Origin: Sisyra terminalis
Taxonomy: Eukaryota; Arthropoda; Insecta; Neuroptera; Sisyridae
Assembly (NCBI GenBank): GCA_958496175.1
Contig: OY292276.1
Coordinates: 51,349,080 to 51,413,079, forward strand
Direction of reading: 5' to 3'
Length of the DNA stretch: 64,000 bases
Shown here: piece by piece, positions 38,438 through 51,375 of the stretch
Layout of the letters: every line of letters begins with the position of its first letter
How positions within the stretch are numbered: the first letter of the stretch is position 1
The notes under the pieces: model-generated
Database searches by the model: none
Seen by the model: only the letters and a program-made list of their open reading frames with translations
What the model was told of the DNA's origin: nothing
Program-made: the position numbers and the translations under genes

Positions 38438-39023
38438 TTAAGGGGGTATTCTAGTGTAGAGGCATGAATTTTGCCCGGTTTTTTAAGCGCTGTACAAAGG
38501 AAACAAAAAATATTTTTACCATCCACTTTTTTATTATTTGTTTATTGATGTTTTATTATTCTGTTATGTTTTATTTTATTATTCTGGTAATCTGAATCAT
38601 AAATATCAGACGGATTCCTTATTATTATAGATGCCGTTTTCAGATGGTCTTTGGACAAGTAAAAAAATTTTTTTTATAAAATGGCTACTGTTTGATTTTT
38701 TTTTCCATATTTTTTTAACAATTACGATTTTTTTAAAAATACTAAATGAAAAGTTATTGCTTTGGACGATGACCAAGTTATGAAGGGATCTACAAAGAAC
38801 ATCCTCTTCAAATTTGAAGTAAATCGCAAAATCGAAAAACGCATTTAAAGTCTTCGTAAAGGTAGGACCGGGATCGATACTACGTCACAAAAATGGCTAT
38901 AACTCATTAAATAATAGCAATTTTGAAAAATCCTTTTAATGACATATTTTTGAATATCTAGACTTTGGAAAAATTAAAAAAAAATGGATTTTTTCAAAAT
39001 TCTATACTAGAATACCCCCTTAA
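38438..39023. mobile_element. TTAA-flanked MITE, copy 3
   Basis: It is the same shortened form as 29132-29717. Confidence 0.65.
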
Positions 39024-39417
39024 ATTCATCAGCATAATAAAATCGGATCTCTAGGATAATTTTTTATCGATTATCGAAATGGACACTTAAGCACTACTAT
39101 TCTTCCATATTTTTTCAATTAATTTTACATCAAAAGGTTCAAAGGAAATTTTATATCCTATAATCCACTACAATGTCATGAAAATAACGTGTGAATTTCG
39201 AATCTCCAAAAAAAAAGTTTTTTAAGCTCTTATACAGAAAACAAAGATAAGTTTGAAGTATTTGCAAAAAAAATAATTTTTATTGTGGCAAAGATAACAG
39301 CCACTTTTGATTCTCATATAAATCATTACCTGTGCAAGCAGGGTTCTTTTTTGGTATAAATAACTTACTCTAAACTTATTTTATTGGTGTTTAAGAGTTA
39401 AATATTTTTTTTTCATA

Positions 39418-41347
39418 ATGCGTGCGATTACATTATTATTATTTGTATTTACAGCAAGTCTTTGTTGTGTTACGATGAGTAATGCAGAGAAAAGTAAGTT
39501 TTACTATTTGGTTTATTTGACAACAATTAAAGTTTTTTTTTAATTTTTATAAGGGGTTGTTTGCTATTTTGGAAGTTGGGCAGTATATCGGCAAGGAAAT
39601 GGAAAATTCAATATTGAAGACATTGATCCGTCCCTTTGCACACATCTCGTTTATACTTTTATTGGATTAAACGCTGATGCCACTCTTCATATATTAGACT
39701 CATGGGCTGATTTACCAAGTCCTGAAGGCTTAGGTAGATTTTCAAAAAAAAAAAAATACACTGTTTAGTAGGTATTTAAAATTTGTACTTACTTTTAATT
39801 TTAGATGGTTATGGTCGCGTTAATAAGCTAAGAGAGAAAAATCCTAATTTGAAAACTATCATTGGTGTTGGTGGCTGGAATGAAGGGTCAACTACATACT
39901 CAAATGTATGTGGAAAATATGTTTTTTTAATAGAAGCTAAAGTATTTCGTTTTAGGTTTTTAAAGATGCTGGCTTGCGAAGCCAATTTGCGAAAAACGCT
40001 GTACAATTTGTAAAGCAATATAACTTTAACGGACTAGATCTTGATTGGGAATATCCGAATCAACGAGGTGGTGTTCCAGAGGATGTGGACGATTTCACAG
40101 AAGTGGCAAAAGAGTTGAGTGCTGCTTTTAAACCAGAAGGATTAATTTTATCATGTGCAGTTGGTGCAGCCAGGTCTTCAGCTTCTTTATCGTACAATAT
40201 TAAAGAAATGTCCAAGTAAGTCTCTTTTTTTCTATAAAAAAGTATCCTATTATTCTTATGAAAATATACATTTTAATGACTAACAATTTTTATTAGATAT
40301 TTTGATATTATAAATTTGATGACCTACGATTTACACGGTCCATGGGAGAAAACTGTAGGATTAAATGCTCCATTATATTCTCGTCCGGACGAATCAGTAG
40401 AAGTTCAAACGAATTTAAACGTAAAATCATGCATTGAATATTGGTTATCGGAAGGTGCGCCAGCCGAAAAACTATCTCTTGGAATTCCAACTTATGGTCA
40501 TACTTATTATTTGGTCGATGCTTCCCAACATGGAGTTGGTGCTGCTGCATCGGGAGCTGGAATAAGTGGACCCTACACTCAACAGGCTGGAACTTATGGA
40601 TGGAATGAGGTATTTTTTTCGCGGTTTAAAAGCCAAGAAAACTGTTCTGTACTAAATTGTTTTATTAGGTTTGTGAACTAACCAGTGATTGGGACACATA
40701 TTTTGATGAAGTACAACGAGCCCCTTATAAAGTGAAAGGAACAAATTGGCTGAGCTATGACGATCCGGATTCAGTAACAGAAAAAACGGAACTAGTCATT
40801 AAGTACGGTTTAGGAGGAGCCATGATTTGGAGTATTGAAACTGATAATTTTCGGGGAATTTCCGGCGAAAAATATGGCATCTTAAAAGCAATTAATTCAG
40901 TTTTAAATGGATATGCTCCACCTGTAAATAGAATTGATTAAATTTTTGTATTGAACAAAATGGCAAGGTGGCAAGGTGGCTTTCGTGTTTGTCGTTATAG
41001 AGCTTTCAGTTTTACAAAGTATTGTTATTACTTCAAATGTAATTTTGAATTTTTCAATTAATTTCCAGAGTCCCCCCAGTACAACCACCCCTGATGGTAA
41101 AACAACCACTACTACTTCTCAAAAACCCACACCCACACCTACTCCCATTTCTTCCACTGAAGGGCCAATTGATAACATATGTTCAAAAGCTGGTTTTGTT
41201 CGAGACTCTAAAGACTGTTCTATATTTTATTATTGCGAAGAATATCCTGCTAATGTGTTTACACCATTTAAATTTGAATGTCCTGAAGGGCAATCCTTTG
41301 ATTTAACTTTAGATACTTGCAATTATAGTGAGCAGGTTGATTGCTAA
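39418..41347 (+). CDS. Secreted GH18 chitinase with CBM14 domain, copy 3
   Basis: Exons are 39418-39493, 39554-39733, 39805-39905, 39956-40215, 40297-40609, 40669-40923 and 41069-41347, giving 487 codons plus stop. It differs from copies 1 and 2 by a few bases. Two noticed changes alter the protein: Leu107Val in the GGW motif (KTIIGVGGW) and Ala250Ser. All catalytic and chitin-binding residues are kept, so it should be active. Differences start in intron 1 (about 39510), just after the inferred exchange point. TATAAA is at 39355. Confidence 0.93.
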
Positions 41348-42012
41348 ATATTAATTGTATTAAAAAAATAAAAATATATGAGAAAGTATAGTTTTTCAAA
41401 CACTTATATACTTTTTTCTTCTTAATCAAAATATATGTATTACCTGTGTATATATAGTAAATTACATAAAAATAGTAGCCTAACTTATTAAGTATCACAT
41501 TAATGGCAAGATAGCCGAGGATTGATTGGTAAATTGGTAAAATTTTCAATTCAACCCATTAAATTATTGAATAAATAGCTCCAAAATCGACGACATAAAA
41601 TTTTTCGACTTAAAACGGTTTAAACAACATTTATAACATTTATTCTTACGTATAAGAAACGTACCTACTTTCTATTTTAATTGCCAAAAAATGCTTGCAC
41701 ATATACTCTTCAAACATATGGAGGTTGTCAACAAACTTTTGGCAATAATTTTTCAGCTGAACTTTCATGTCGCAAAATTGACATTGTATTTTAGTAATCC
41801 TTGGAACTTTTTCAAAAGAGTCCCAAAAATGAACTTTCTTAATTTTTTGTCAATTTTATGTCGCTAACTCAGAGCTTTAGAGTAGGTACCCAAACATAAT
41901 TTGAAAAAGTATCAATAAAATTCAATTTCAAATTGAGCATAACTTTAAACGATGATAACTTACTTTTACGGAATAAAATTTATGTTATAAAAATAAATTT
42001 TAAACAAGAAAA

Positions 42013-45000
42013 TCAATTTCTTTTAACAAATTTAACTCGTATACCATCTCGAGGACGTAATATTAAATCAGCATTGATAACGACAGTTTCTGGAGTATCA
42101 ACCGGCTTGAGTTGGTATTTCCATAGAAGATTTGACACAAAAGATTTAATCTCAAGCAATGCAAATCTTTGCCCTAAAAATTTATGGTACAAATTTTGTT
42201 CAAAACATACACCTAAATACTTTGCAATTTACCTATGCAGTTTCGGGATCCAGCGCTGAAAGGTACATAGGCAAATGGATGTCGTTTCAGTGAATTTTCT
42301 TGAGAAAACCTTTCGGGATCGAATTTTTCAGGATTTGGCCATAGATCTGGATCACGATGCAAGTCGTAAATGTGAATGTGAATCGACATCCCCGGAGTTA
42401 GAGTACAACTAGCTGTAAAAATAAAATTTTAAGTGAAACTTATGTAGAGTTAAAAGTTGCAAGATATTGTTTGCTAGGATATCAGCAGGTCTTTTGCATG
42501 GTTGCTGAAGTTCTTAATGTAATATATGAAAACATAAGGGAAAAAGGCGTAGGACAAAAATAGATTTTATAGCTTTTTTACGAATTACGGCAATCACGAA
42601 AAATTTCACTATAATGCAAGTATTTGAAGAATCAAAATTGGGTAATAATAACATACATTAGAAATAGGTACTTATATTACAATACCATTTGTCTATCTTT
42701 CAATATTATAATCTTAATAGAAATTCGCATGAAATTCAGTCGAAAGAAAAAAAAAAGATAAGTAATTTTTGTTGGACTATAAAAAATAAATTTTTCGTCA
42801 TCGGCTTGTTTTAATCCACAGAAATATTACAGACGTAATACCGTCTTTGATTTGCCGAATATTCAATTTTAAACAAAAAGTCGTTTTATTCATTGTTAGA
42901 ACAATATCGTCCGTTGTTAATAATTGCTAATAATTGTCAATAATTCATATACCTATGAACCTACTTATTATAAAAACTTAATATTATTCATCGTTTTTAT
43001 TGGAGCAAAACAATGAACAAAACAATCAGTCTTAGATTTGGGGATCCCATCATCCCTGATATTAAAAATATATACTTACTTAATTTGACTTTTTCCGTTA
43101 CCAAGCGTGAAATAAACGGTACTGGGGGATATAATCGCAGGGATTCTTTGATACACATTTCCAAGTAAGTCATGGCTTGTAAATCTTCATAATTTGCTTT
43201 CCTTTTGATTTTTTCAGTAAAAATTGATGAAAGTTCTTCATAAATTTTGTCCTGCAAACAATTATCAAAAGCTTAAGTTACCATTTTTAATATTTTTCGA
43301 GCCTTATTTTGGCTATTGAATATAAATATGAATTATTAAATATGCATCATGTATACATTGTATAAATATGTGCTTGTGAGAATTTAAATTGTTAGTCTTT
43401 TAACCAAAGAATCGTTTATCTTTTTTATATTCATGAAATAAATAAATTAATAAATCATTACTAAATTTAAAATATAGATCCTTATTTCACACTAACTTAT
43501 GGGGTTTGTCAGTTATAGGCAAGAGGGGTATTTCCCTTAGTACGGCAATCTTAGAATTACATAAGACACGAAAAATATTTTCATTAAAAGGATTGGCGAA
43601 AAACGTCGATGGTTAATGTTTATATAATATCAATTATTTTTTTAGAAAAAAAAATATTTTTCATGGTTCAAGGATCGGCGTTCTTTTTGGAGTAAGAAGC
43701 CATTTTTTCCCCGACATGGTTAATTAATTTTTAAAGATTCAAATACAAGTAAATACATTAATAACATGTATTAAAAAAATAATATCTGCTATAAAGCATA
43801 TATGATATGTACTTTTACAATCGCAATAATTCAGTCAATTTGATAAATTGGGCACTAAAAAGCCCTATGCGGTTCGAGAACCGCATGGTTTACCAAAATC
43901 CTGGATACAATTAATATTAACGTTTGATTCTTAATACCTGCACTTCAGGATGATTTGCCAATAAAAGCAAGAAGAAGCTAATGGCCATTGATGTTGTGTC
44001 ATGCCCCTAAAACAAAGTGAAAATTTTTTACTTTAAAAATTTGCATTTAATAATACCTAACATTTTTACCTCAAACATAAATGTGTCCACTTCTTCATGA
44101 ATTCCATTGAAATCAATATTTTCCCCATCTTTCATTTGCTTGATTAGTAAATCAAGCATTGCGTACCGTTGCTTACCGGAAGCTGTTTCTACTATCTTTA
44201 AATTGCTTTCATTCCACGTTTGTAATCTATCTTTGATTATTTCAGACGTAAATTTATGTAGGGTTCTTAAAGTTTCAGTCATTTGATTGCCGAAATTGGT
44301 TAAGTAAAATATGAAATCCGAATGGAACCATGCTCGAAATAATCGTAATGTCATTAAATAACCGAATCTGAAAGAAATAGTTTTTCATATTCAATAAAAT
44401 CAGCCATTTCCATGTGGAATTATAGCTTATTATTTATGAAACTTAATGAAATGTGATTCAAAGTAATTGTGAGATTTTTCCCAGCAAAATGAAGTGCTTT
44501 TTTTCAACTTTAACTAAGTTTCAAAAGTGTTTTATCCTCACAAAAATAGACGTTTTTTCTATGATTTGTCGAATTCTTTTTTTGGTTCAAAAGAAATTAA
44601 AATAGGTCTTTTATTCAAAAAGCAATTTGTTTAATTAAACTCAATAGTCTTAAAACCACTTTGAACCACGTTTCATCAAAAATCGTAGCTGTAATTTTGA
44701 ATGATAATCTGCAGGTTTAATTCTTTTAATTTTTGCTTCTCTTAAATTTCTTTCAATTCCTTGAAAATAATGTGATAAACATTAGGGTTTCCGTTATTTC
44801 CCAAATTAATTTTTTTACAGCGATCACCCCCTGAATTTTTAGTTAAAGATATAAAAAAAAAGTATCCAATACAATTAAGCTCTTAATTTCTTGATTAAAC
44901 CATGCCGGAATCATGTTACTTTTACCATTTAAGTAACATGGGATTATTTGACTTTTTACTTTTAATTTTTTTTCTCAGAAATAAATGAATGAAAAGATTT

Positions 45001-46806
45001 AAGATTAAATTATTCTGACGTAAAATTTAACGCTCTACAAAAAAGGTCTTGTATGAATTTTCGATTAAATCACTACATTAAAAGTTATTCAACAATTAAC
45101 TTGTGCCTATGTTGACTACAAGTTCTAAGAAATTTTTCATAGATGGTGTCAGGTGAAATGGTAAAAATTCGAATTTTAATTGAACTTTTGTTGATAGTCT
45201 CATTAATCAGTATGAAATTTACTTCGTAGGTACAAAATATTGATTAAAGTACGAAAATTTATCCTGGATAAATTGAATTTCACGACTTTAGCAAATTCGG
45301 ATCTTATGTCACCTGTTTTAATTGTCAAAATTTTTTTTTTTGTTCAATTTTCAGTTCAAGCCATAAAATTAACACAAATAATCACTGGTGCTCTAATGAT
45401 AATAATTTATATCTTCTCTTCCAATGATTTTATACTTACAAAAAGTAAAAATGAGCAAAAAGTAGAAAATATTGCAAGATTTATATTAGACACAAGTTAA
45501 ATGTTGAATAACTTTTAATGGAGTGATTTAATCGAAAATTCATAAGAGACCTTTTTTGTAGAACGTTAAATTTTACGTCATAATAATTTGATCTTAAATC
45601 TTTTCATTCATTTGTTTCTGAGAAAAAAAAATTAAAAGTAAAAAGTCAAATAATCCCATGTTATTTAAATGGTAAAAGTAACATGATTCCGGCACGGTTT
45701 AATCAAGAAATTAAAAGCTTAATTGTGTTGGATAATTTTTTTTATATCTTAAACTAAAAATTCAAGGGGCGATCGCTGTAAAAAAATCAATTTGGGAAAT
45801 AACGGACACCCTAATAAACATAGCCAAAAACAGCAATTTTTAAAACGATAACAAATATGATGTAATTGGAATGGAAAATTAATTTTCCATATTGATTTCA
45901 ATTATTAATTGTACTCACTTGTGAATCGCTTCTTTATATTTCTTTAAGCTCGAAGAATGCGAGTCAACTTTGTACCCCATAGTAGTTTCTGAGAAAGATA
46001 CATTCAAATTTTTTATACAACAATGACTAATAAAAATTAAAACCCACACTTTACCACTTAATGTATGTAGAGCAAATTCCGTAACATAATTAACAACATT
46101 TGTTTCATTTTTATTATGTTCCAATTGTAACGAATCCACCATTTGTAAGCTATGATTTTCAAAAATATTTACAAATTCCCTCAATATATTGAAATGAAAT
46201 GCTGGAGTTAAGAGTTTTCTACGGGATTTCCACTTTTCTCCTGTAAAATATTAGTTAAAACTAATGTTAACTATCGATTTTTTCTTTATATTACCGCCAC
46301 TTGTTAATAATCCTGTATGAAGCCATGGTGTTATGAATGAATAAATATACGCTTTTGTATTTAATTTTGTATTTGCCATTACCAGCTGAAAAATGGAAAT
46401 TGATATTTAATTAAAACGTAATTACTTTATCCTTTTACTTCAACATCATCGGGATTGTGAATGTTTATTGAAAGCCTGTTAACTAGCCAAATTCGATAAA
46501 TCTTTGGGTAACATCTTGCAAACTTTCGAATAGATTGGAAAACTTCAGCTGAAAAAAATGATGTTTTGAAATAATGTAAATTAAATAACAATTAAATGAT
46601 CTTTGCTCACCCGGAGTACCACTGTATTCGAGTGCATTATTAATAATTGGAATTGTTTTTGGTCCAGGAACCGACCATGCTGCTCTGATAATTGTATAAG
46701 TCCAATGGCCTCTAATTCGAATCCAAATGTAGTACACAATGAAAGTCACTAAAATATAATATAAGTAACTTGAAATTGAAAACGATGAAATATTCCACAA
46801 CGCCAT
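42013..46806 (-). CDS. Cytochrome P450, CYP4 family, complete
   Basis: Ten exons on the minus strand: 46611-46806, 46439-46548, 46295-46385, 46055-46240, 45919-45988, 44070-44367, 43938-44006, 43080-43251, 42233-42412 and 42013-42173. They sum to 1533 bp, 510 codons plus stop, the usual CYP4 size. The N-terminus is a membrane anchor ([14 protein letters not shown]) followed by VPGPKTIP. Further marks are [29 protein letters not shown], the I-helix EGHDTTS (317-323), ExxR at 376-379 (KESLR), PEKFDPERF and the haem loop [11 protein letters not shown] with Cys456. It should be a microsomal monooxygenase; CYP4 enzymes oxidise fatty acids, hormones, hydrocarbons or xenobiotics, and the substrate cannot be told. 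ATG at 46804-46806 is chosen over the preceding GTG. The 1.55-kb fifth intron contains a foldback element. Confidence 0.93.
44785..45811. mobile_element. Long-arm foldback element in a CYP4 intron
   Basis: Arms of about 323 bp (44785-45107 and 45488-45811) are inverted repeats. The outer ends are GGGTTTCCGTTATTTCCC and its near complement GGGAAATAACGGACACCC. TA flanks each end, which suggests a Tc1/mariner-like or related element. The middle of about 380 bp has no recognisable protein; the open frame at 45240-45500 runs into the right arm and is not coding. Confidence 0.7.
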
Positions 46807-46863
46807 CACTCAAATAATTAAAACAACATTTGATTGTGAAATTCGAATAATTTAATTAAGTAA

Positions 46864-46870
46864 CTTTATA
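46864..46870 (-). promoter_or_regulatory. Possible TATA box of CYP4
   Basis: TATAAAG on the minus strand lies about 60 bp upstream of the CYP4 ATG, at a spacing like that seen for the chitinase copies. No other promoter element was identified. Confidence 0.4.
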
Positions 46871-49800
46871 AGTTGGTTTCACTTCATTAAATTTGTATCT
46901 TTTATATATTTTTTACATTTTTCAGAGTAAGTATAATAGGTATTGTATTTGTTCAAAAAATAAATAGAAATTTGAACCAAACATAACACTAAAAATGCAT
47001 CACCGACTGGAACTATCTCTCGACTCACAACATAAAGTGAAGAAGGAGAGCAAATCGTTATAATTTATAAATAAATAAAAAATCTCAAGGTTTTTAATCT
47101 TTAAGTCAAGGTCGTTAGTAATATATTTATTCAGAAGAGGCCGATTTTTTTAATAGGTTTAGTAATATAAAATATAAAATGATAATAAAACAAACATTAA
47201 ATTTCTACTAATATATTTTTTCCAAATTTATTCAAAACTATAGCATTCGTTGGGGGGCAGATCACTTGTAGAACTATGAACGCATGGTTAGCTCCGGCTT
47301 ATAGAAATGAGCCGAAAATCCCTTTCCTATTGGGAGGTAAACGTTTTTAGAGTTTATTTTTAAAATTTTCTTAAAACTAAGTAAAACTAAATTTTATTCG
47401 TGCAATTGAAACATGCAATTGAACAAAAAAAATTATATTATTTGTAAAGTTTTTTTTTTATAAGATTTAGAACAATAGAGCCATTAATTTCCATTTACCA
47501 TTAATAAATAATTTTAGTTCTGCATTAAAAAAAGGAAAAGAAACAATAGTTGTGTATTTGTTGTCCCATTTACGAAACTATTTTTTTCTTCTTTAGTGCT
47601 ATGTATGAAGTGATAGCACAAGTGCTTAACACTTTATACATTTAAATATTTTTTTGTTATGCAGGCCATTTTCAAACAAGATCTAATTTTTCTTTCAAAG
47701 AAACATAAAAGCTAATTTTTGAACTTATTTACGCAAAGCATAGGTTTACCTGATAAAATATATTTTATTGTTAAAGAAAATATCGAAGATGAGTTCGTTG
47801 TAATATAAAAAATAAATAATTACTAAATCAATAATCAAAAATAGTCACTTTTTAAATAGTGACGAAACTTTTTGTCCCACTGTATAATTATTTAATTTCA
47901 CATTAAATTATTTTAAAATTGTAATGTGGTCAATGTTAAATTGTTAACATTCACGTGTAAAAAACATTTAAGCATATTTGATTATACTCATTTTAACAAA
48001 AATTGTAGTTTATAAGCAACTCTGATATTCATGTATTTAAATATATGCCATCTATTCTTACATTTTTATATTTTACCCTGATCATTGCACTTTGCCATTC
48101 CACTGATTGATTTCATATTTGAAAGTTGAAAAATGCTGTAATTTTCGAGTAAACCAAGTAATTATTTTTAATTTATTTAGAAATATAAATATTTAATAAA
48201 TTGAAGTAGCAGTAAAATAAAATGCGATCGACAATATTGAAATCATTAATAGTAGTTACATAATGTTATAATAACATTATAACATTTAGAAAGCTAAATT
48301 TAGTTTGTGGTTTTATTAAACTAATTCCGATCATTGTTTTATTTAAAATGTTTGAGACTTCTAGACTTTGCTATTATAGCAGAAAAAACTTATAAGTCTG
48401 AAGTTCAATTGTATAATTTTAGTAAAATAAAAACAAAATTTATAAATTGGACATGGAATGTGTAGCCAAAATTCATTGTCAAAGTGCATAGATGCACTGG
48501 TGTAACAATCATCACAACAAATAAACTTTTTAAGGAAGAAGCAATCCTCAACATTTCATTATTTTTGGCCGAAATCGATAGTTAATTAAAAAGCTTTAGG
48601 TAGATTTAATAAGCAATAATCAATTAATAAAGTATACTAAAAACAACTCTTAAAATAGTATTGTTTTTTTTACATAGGAATACTTAATAATAGTTGCATT
48701 TGAGAATTGTTTTTTTCTTTTTAAAGTTTTGCACTAATTTCTCTACTTACAAAATAGGTTTGTATCCCAAAAATATTGAGTTCAAAAACTATAAAAAAAT
48801 ATTAATGTTACTAATTTATTTATTCAAATGATTTAATGTTGAAAAAAGTAAGCTTTACTTTCACTAAAAGCAGTGATACTTAATGGATAGTATTTTCCCC
48901 TTTTTATTTATTATTGTCTTTTAAAGTGTGCATTTGTTTAGGTATTCTTTAGAAGACATTTTCTTCTTGCAAGTAGAAAAGAACCACCTCAATGCCAGTC
49001 TTTAGGTGAAAAATGTGCAGCTTTAAAATACTTACTTAAAACAATAACGAGGGGTGTTTCATTTGGCTTTTAACAAAGGTTAATTGTTAGTGTTCATTGG
49101 AATAACTCTAATATAAATAATGCAAAAGCTCTTCAATTTTAAGGATAAATCTCCGGAAAAGTAACCTCTAGCATTCTTCATTTTCGTTCTAATAGTATTT
49201 GGTAGATAAATAACCTTTTAGTTATCTAACTACCTGTTACTTTTAAGATGTCTAATTACTTTTATTCTGTGATGAATTTACGCTGAGACCCATGAGGTCC
49301 GGGCCGAAGGCTGTATGATTTTAGGGGCGGTATAATTTTTGGAACACCGAAGATTCAAAAGTGAAAAAATTTACAAAAAACTAAAATTTAAAAATTGATT
49401 TACGTGTGTTTTACTAGGAATTTATGGAACAATTTCAGTAAAGTAATATTTTTTATAGATTAGGCAGACCTAAATCCGTCACTGTTTTTATTATGTATAA
49501 TTTGGGATTTGATGTATCTTTTAATTTACGAGAGGAGTTGATGTTTTGTATATTAGAATCAAAAAGATGTTTTCTCTAAATTTGGATCAATTAGAATTTC
49601 GTTAAGAGGTGGAAAACATAATATTATTAAAGAACTTATAAGACTAAAATTAACAATGATTAACAATAAATGATAATGTGACTTGAAGCGCCATCTCTTT
49701 GACTACGAGAGAACTTTTAGCAAATATTTTAACCAATATACTATAATGGCTCTAATGCTTTTAAATTGTAATAGTTATTTATCGTCGTTGTGTAACAATT

Positions 49801-51375
49801 AAGCGAATTAAGGTCTTTAGCGACTCTAGGGTTAATAAAAGTTCTTAAAACTGGTTTTTTGAAAAATATTGAAAATTTGTTGGTTTCAAAATTCGAGCTT
49901 AGTTCTTAGCAGTTATGAAACAGCCACACAAAATATTGATAAGGTATTTATTAAAAAAAGTGTTACCTTATATAATTACGTTTAAATAATTAAAAAAAAA
50001 ATATATTTAATGGCAAAAAGCAAAGGATTTGAAGGATTAATTGATTAAAATATTCCAATATGTTTCCAATTTCAGTATTTTAAATCCTATGATAAAATCA
50101 GTCACAAAAAAGGTATGTTCGACTTATTAATTATCAAAACATATTTCCTTCGTAAATTGAGTACTTAAAAAATACGGCATCATTAAAGAATGTTATTTTT
50201 ACTTCAATAACAAATAATACTATCCATTGATTTTTATTGTAAACACAAATTAATATTTCAAAAAGAAAAATCTTGGAAAATTTGACCTTCTCACTACTCT
50301 TATGAAGACCTCGATATTAAAATAAAAGTAAACATTATGAAACCTCTAAATTTCCTTGTAAGTACACTTATCTACTTATTCTTGTAGGCCTCTTTTTAAT
50401 AGGTTGCAAATTTGATTTTTTTTTGCCCTTTTTGTTGTCTATTAAGATTGATACAAAAACCTGGGCTATTCCACTTCAACCAAATATTTTTATATTTCTA
50501 AATCTTTGCTATGATTATAAACCAATTATAAAATTACTCTTAGATTATCAAAGTTATACCTACTTTGGTTAATTATCTGGTAAACCTGACCTCGACTTTA
50601 TATAGTTACAGGGTTAATTTGATAAGGATTGTATCAGATTCTTTTGACAAATTTTAATCTAGACCATGAATTGTTTCAGCTACGGTTGATTTTTTTCATG
50701 AACTATAAAATTTTTTTGTTGAATCTTTCATTTATTTATAAGTTTATATTAATTTATTACTTTTTTTGTCTAATTATAAGATAGCTTGCTAAAGTAAAAA
50801 TTCTCAAAAGTCTCCTTGATTTCTTTTACAACCGCACAAGAGGAAACCATACGAAAATGAAAAAAAAATCCAGATAGAATTCAAGGATAATAGTGTAAAC
50901 TTTGGCTGTATTTTCCTGAACCACTCATTATTGCTAAGTGATGATCCAGCACCATTAGATTCTTATACCAATGCCAAAAGTGCAACGAAGAAAATTAAAA
51001 AGGCTTCAAAATGAAAGAAGTTATTCTAACAATATAAAATATAATAAAGTATTTGATAGATAAAAATTTTGCTTAAAATAAATAGCTGGTAGTATTTAAA
51101 AAAAAATAAACTTAAAATTTATCGCTTTTTAAATATAAGTTTAAAACTTATTCAGAATTTACTTCACATGTTCCATAACAATTACTTACCTATAATTAAG
51201 AATTTATCTATATTATTTATGGTTGTGTTGTCAAATAATTTTTATTAGTGGCGTCGTAAAACAATTTAAAATAAAACTTAAATTTATCAAAAGGATAAAG
51301 AAAAGTTTATCAACGGGTACGTGATTATAATAAATGTGGTTGGTCTTATGACTTGAAATATTTTTCATATTCAAA
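46871..51375. other. Gene-free stretch between CYP4 and the fourth chitinase
   Basis: About 4.5 kb of AT-rich sequence with no convincing coding frame. It holds a dispersed repeat (AGCGACTCTAGGG) near 49810-49880 and short GC-richer islands at about 47250-47340 and 49285-49315 in which I find no open frame of note. Confidence 0.45.

Noticed and set aside
40976..41347. Open frame extending 5' of the last chitinase exon in copy 3
   Set aside because: The first part is intron 6. The exon starts at 41069 after a CAG acceptor, as in the other copies.
39418..41347. Possibility that chitinase copy 3 is a pseudogene because of GGW-motif change Leu107Val
   Set aside because: The position is hydrophobic and variable in the family; the fourth paralogue also has Val there, and the catalytic Glu is kept.
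45240..45500. 86-codon frame in the CYP4 intron
   Set aside because: It spans spacer and right arm of the foldback element and has no protein-like composition.
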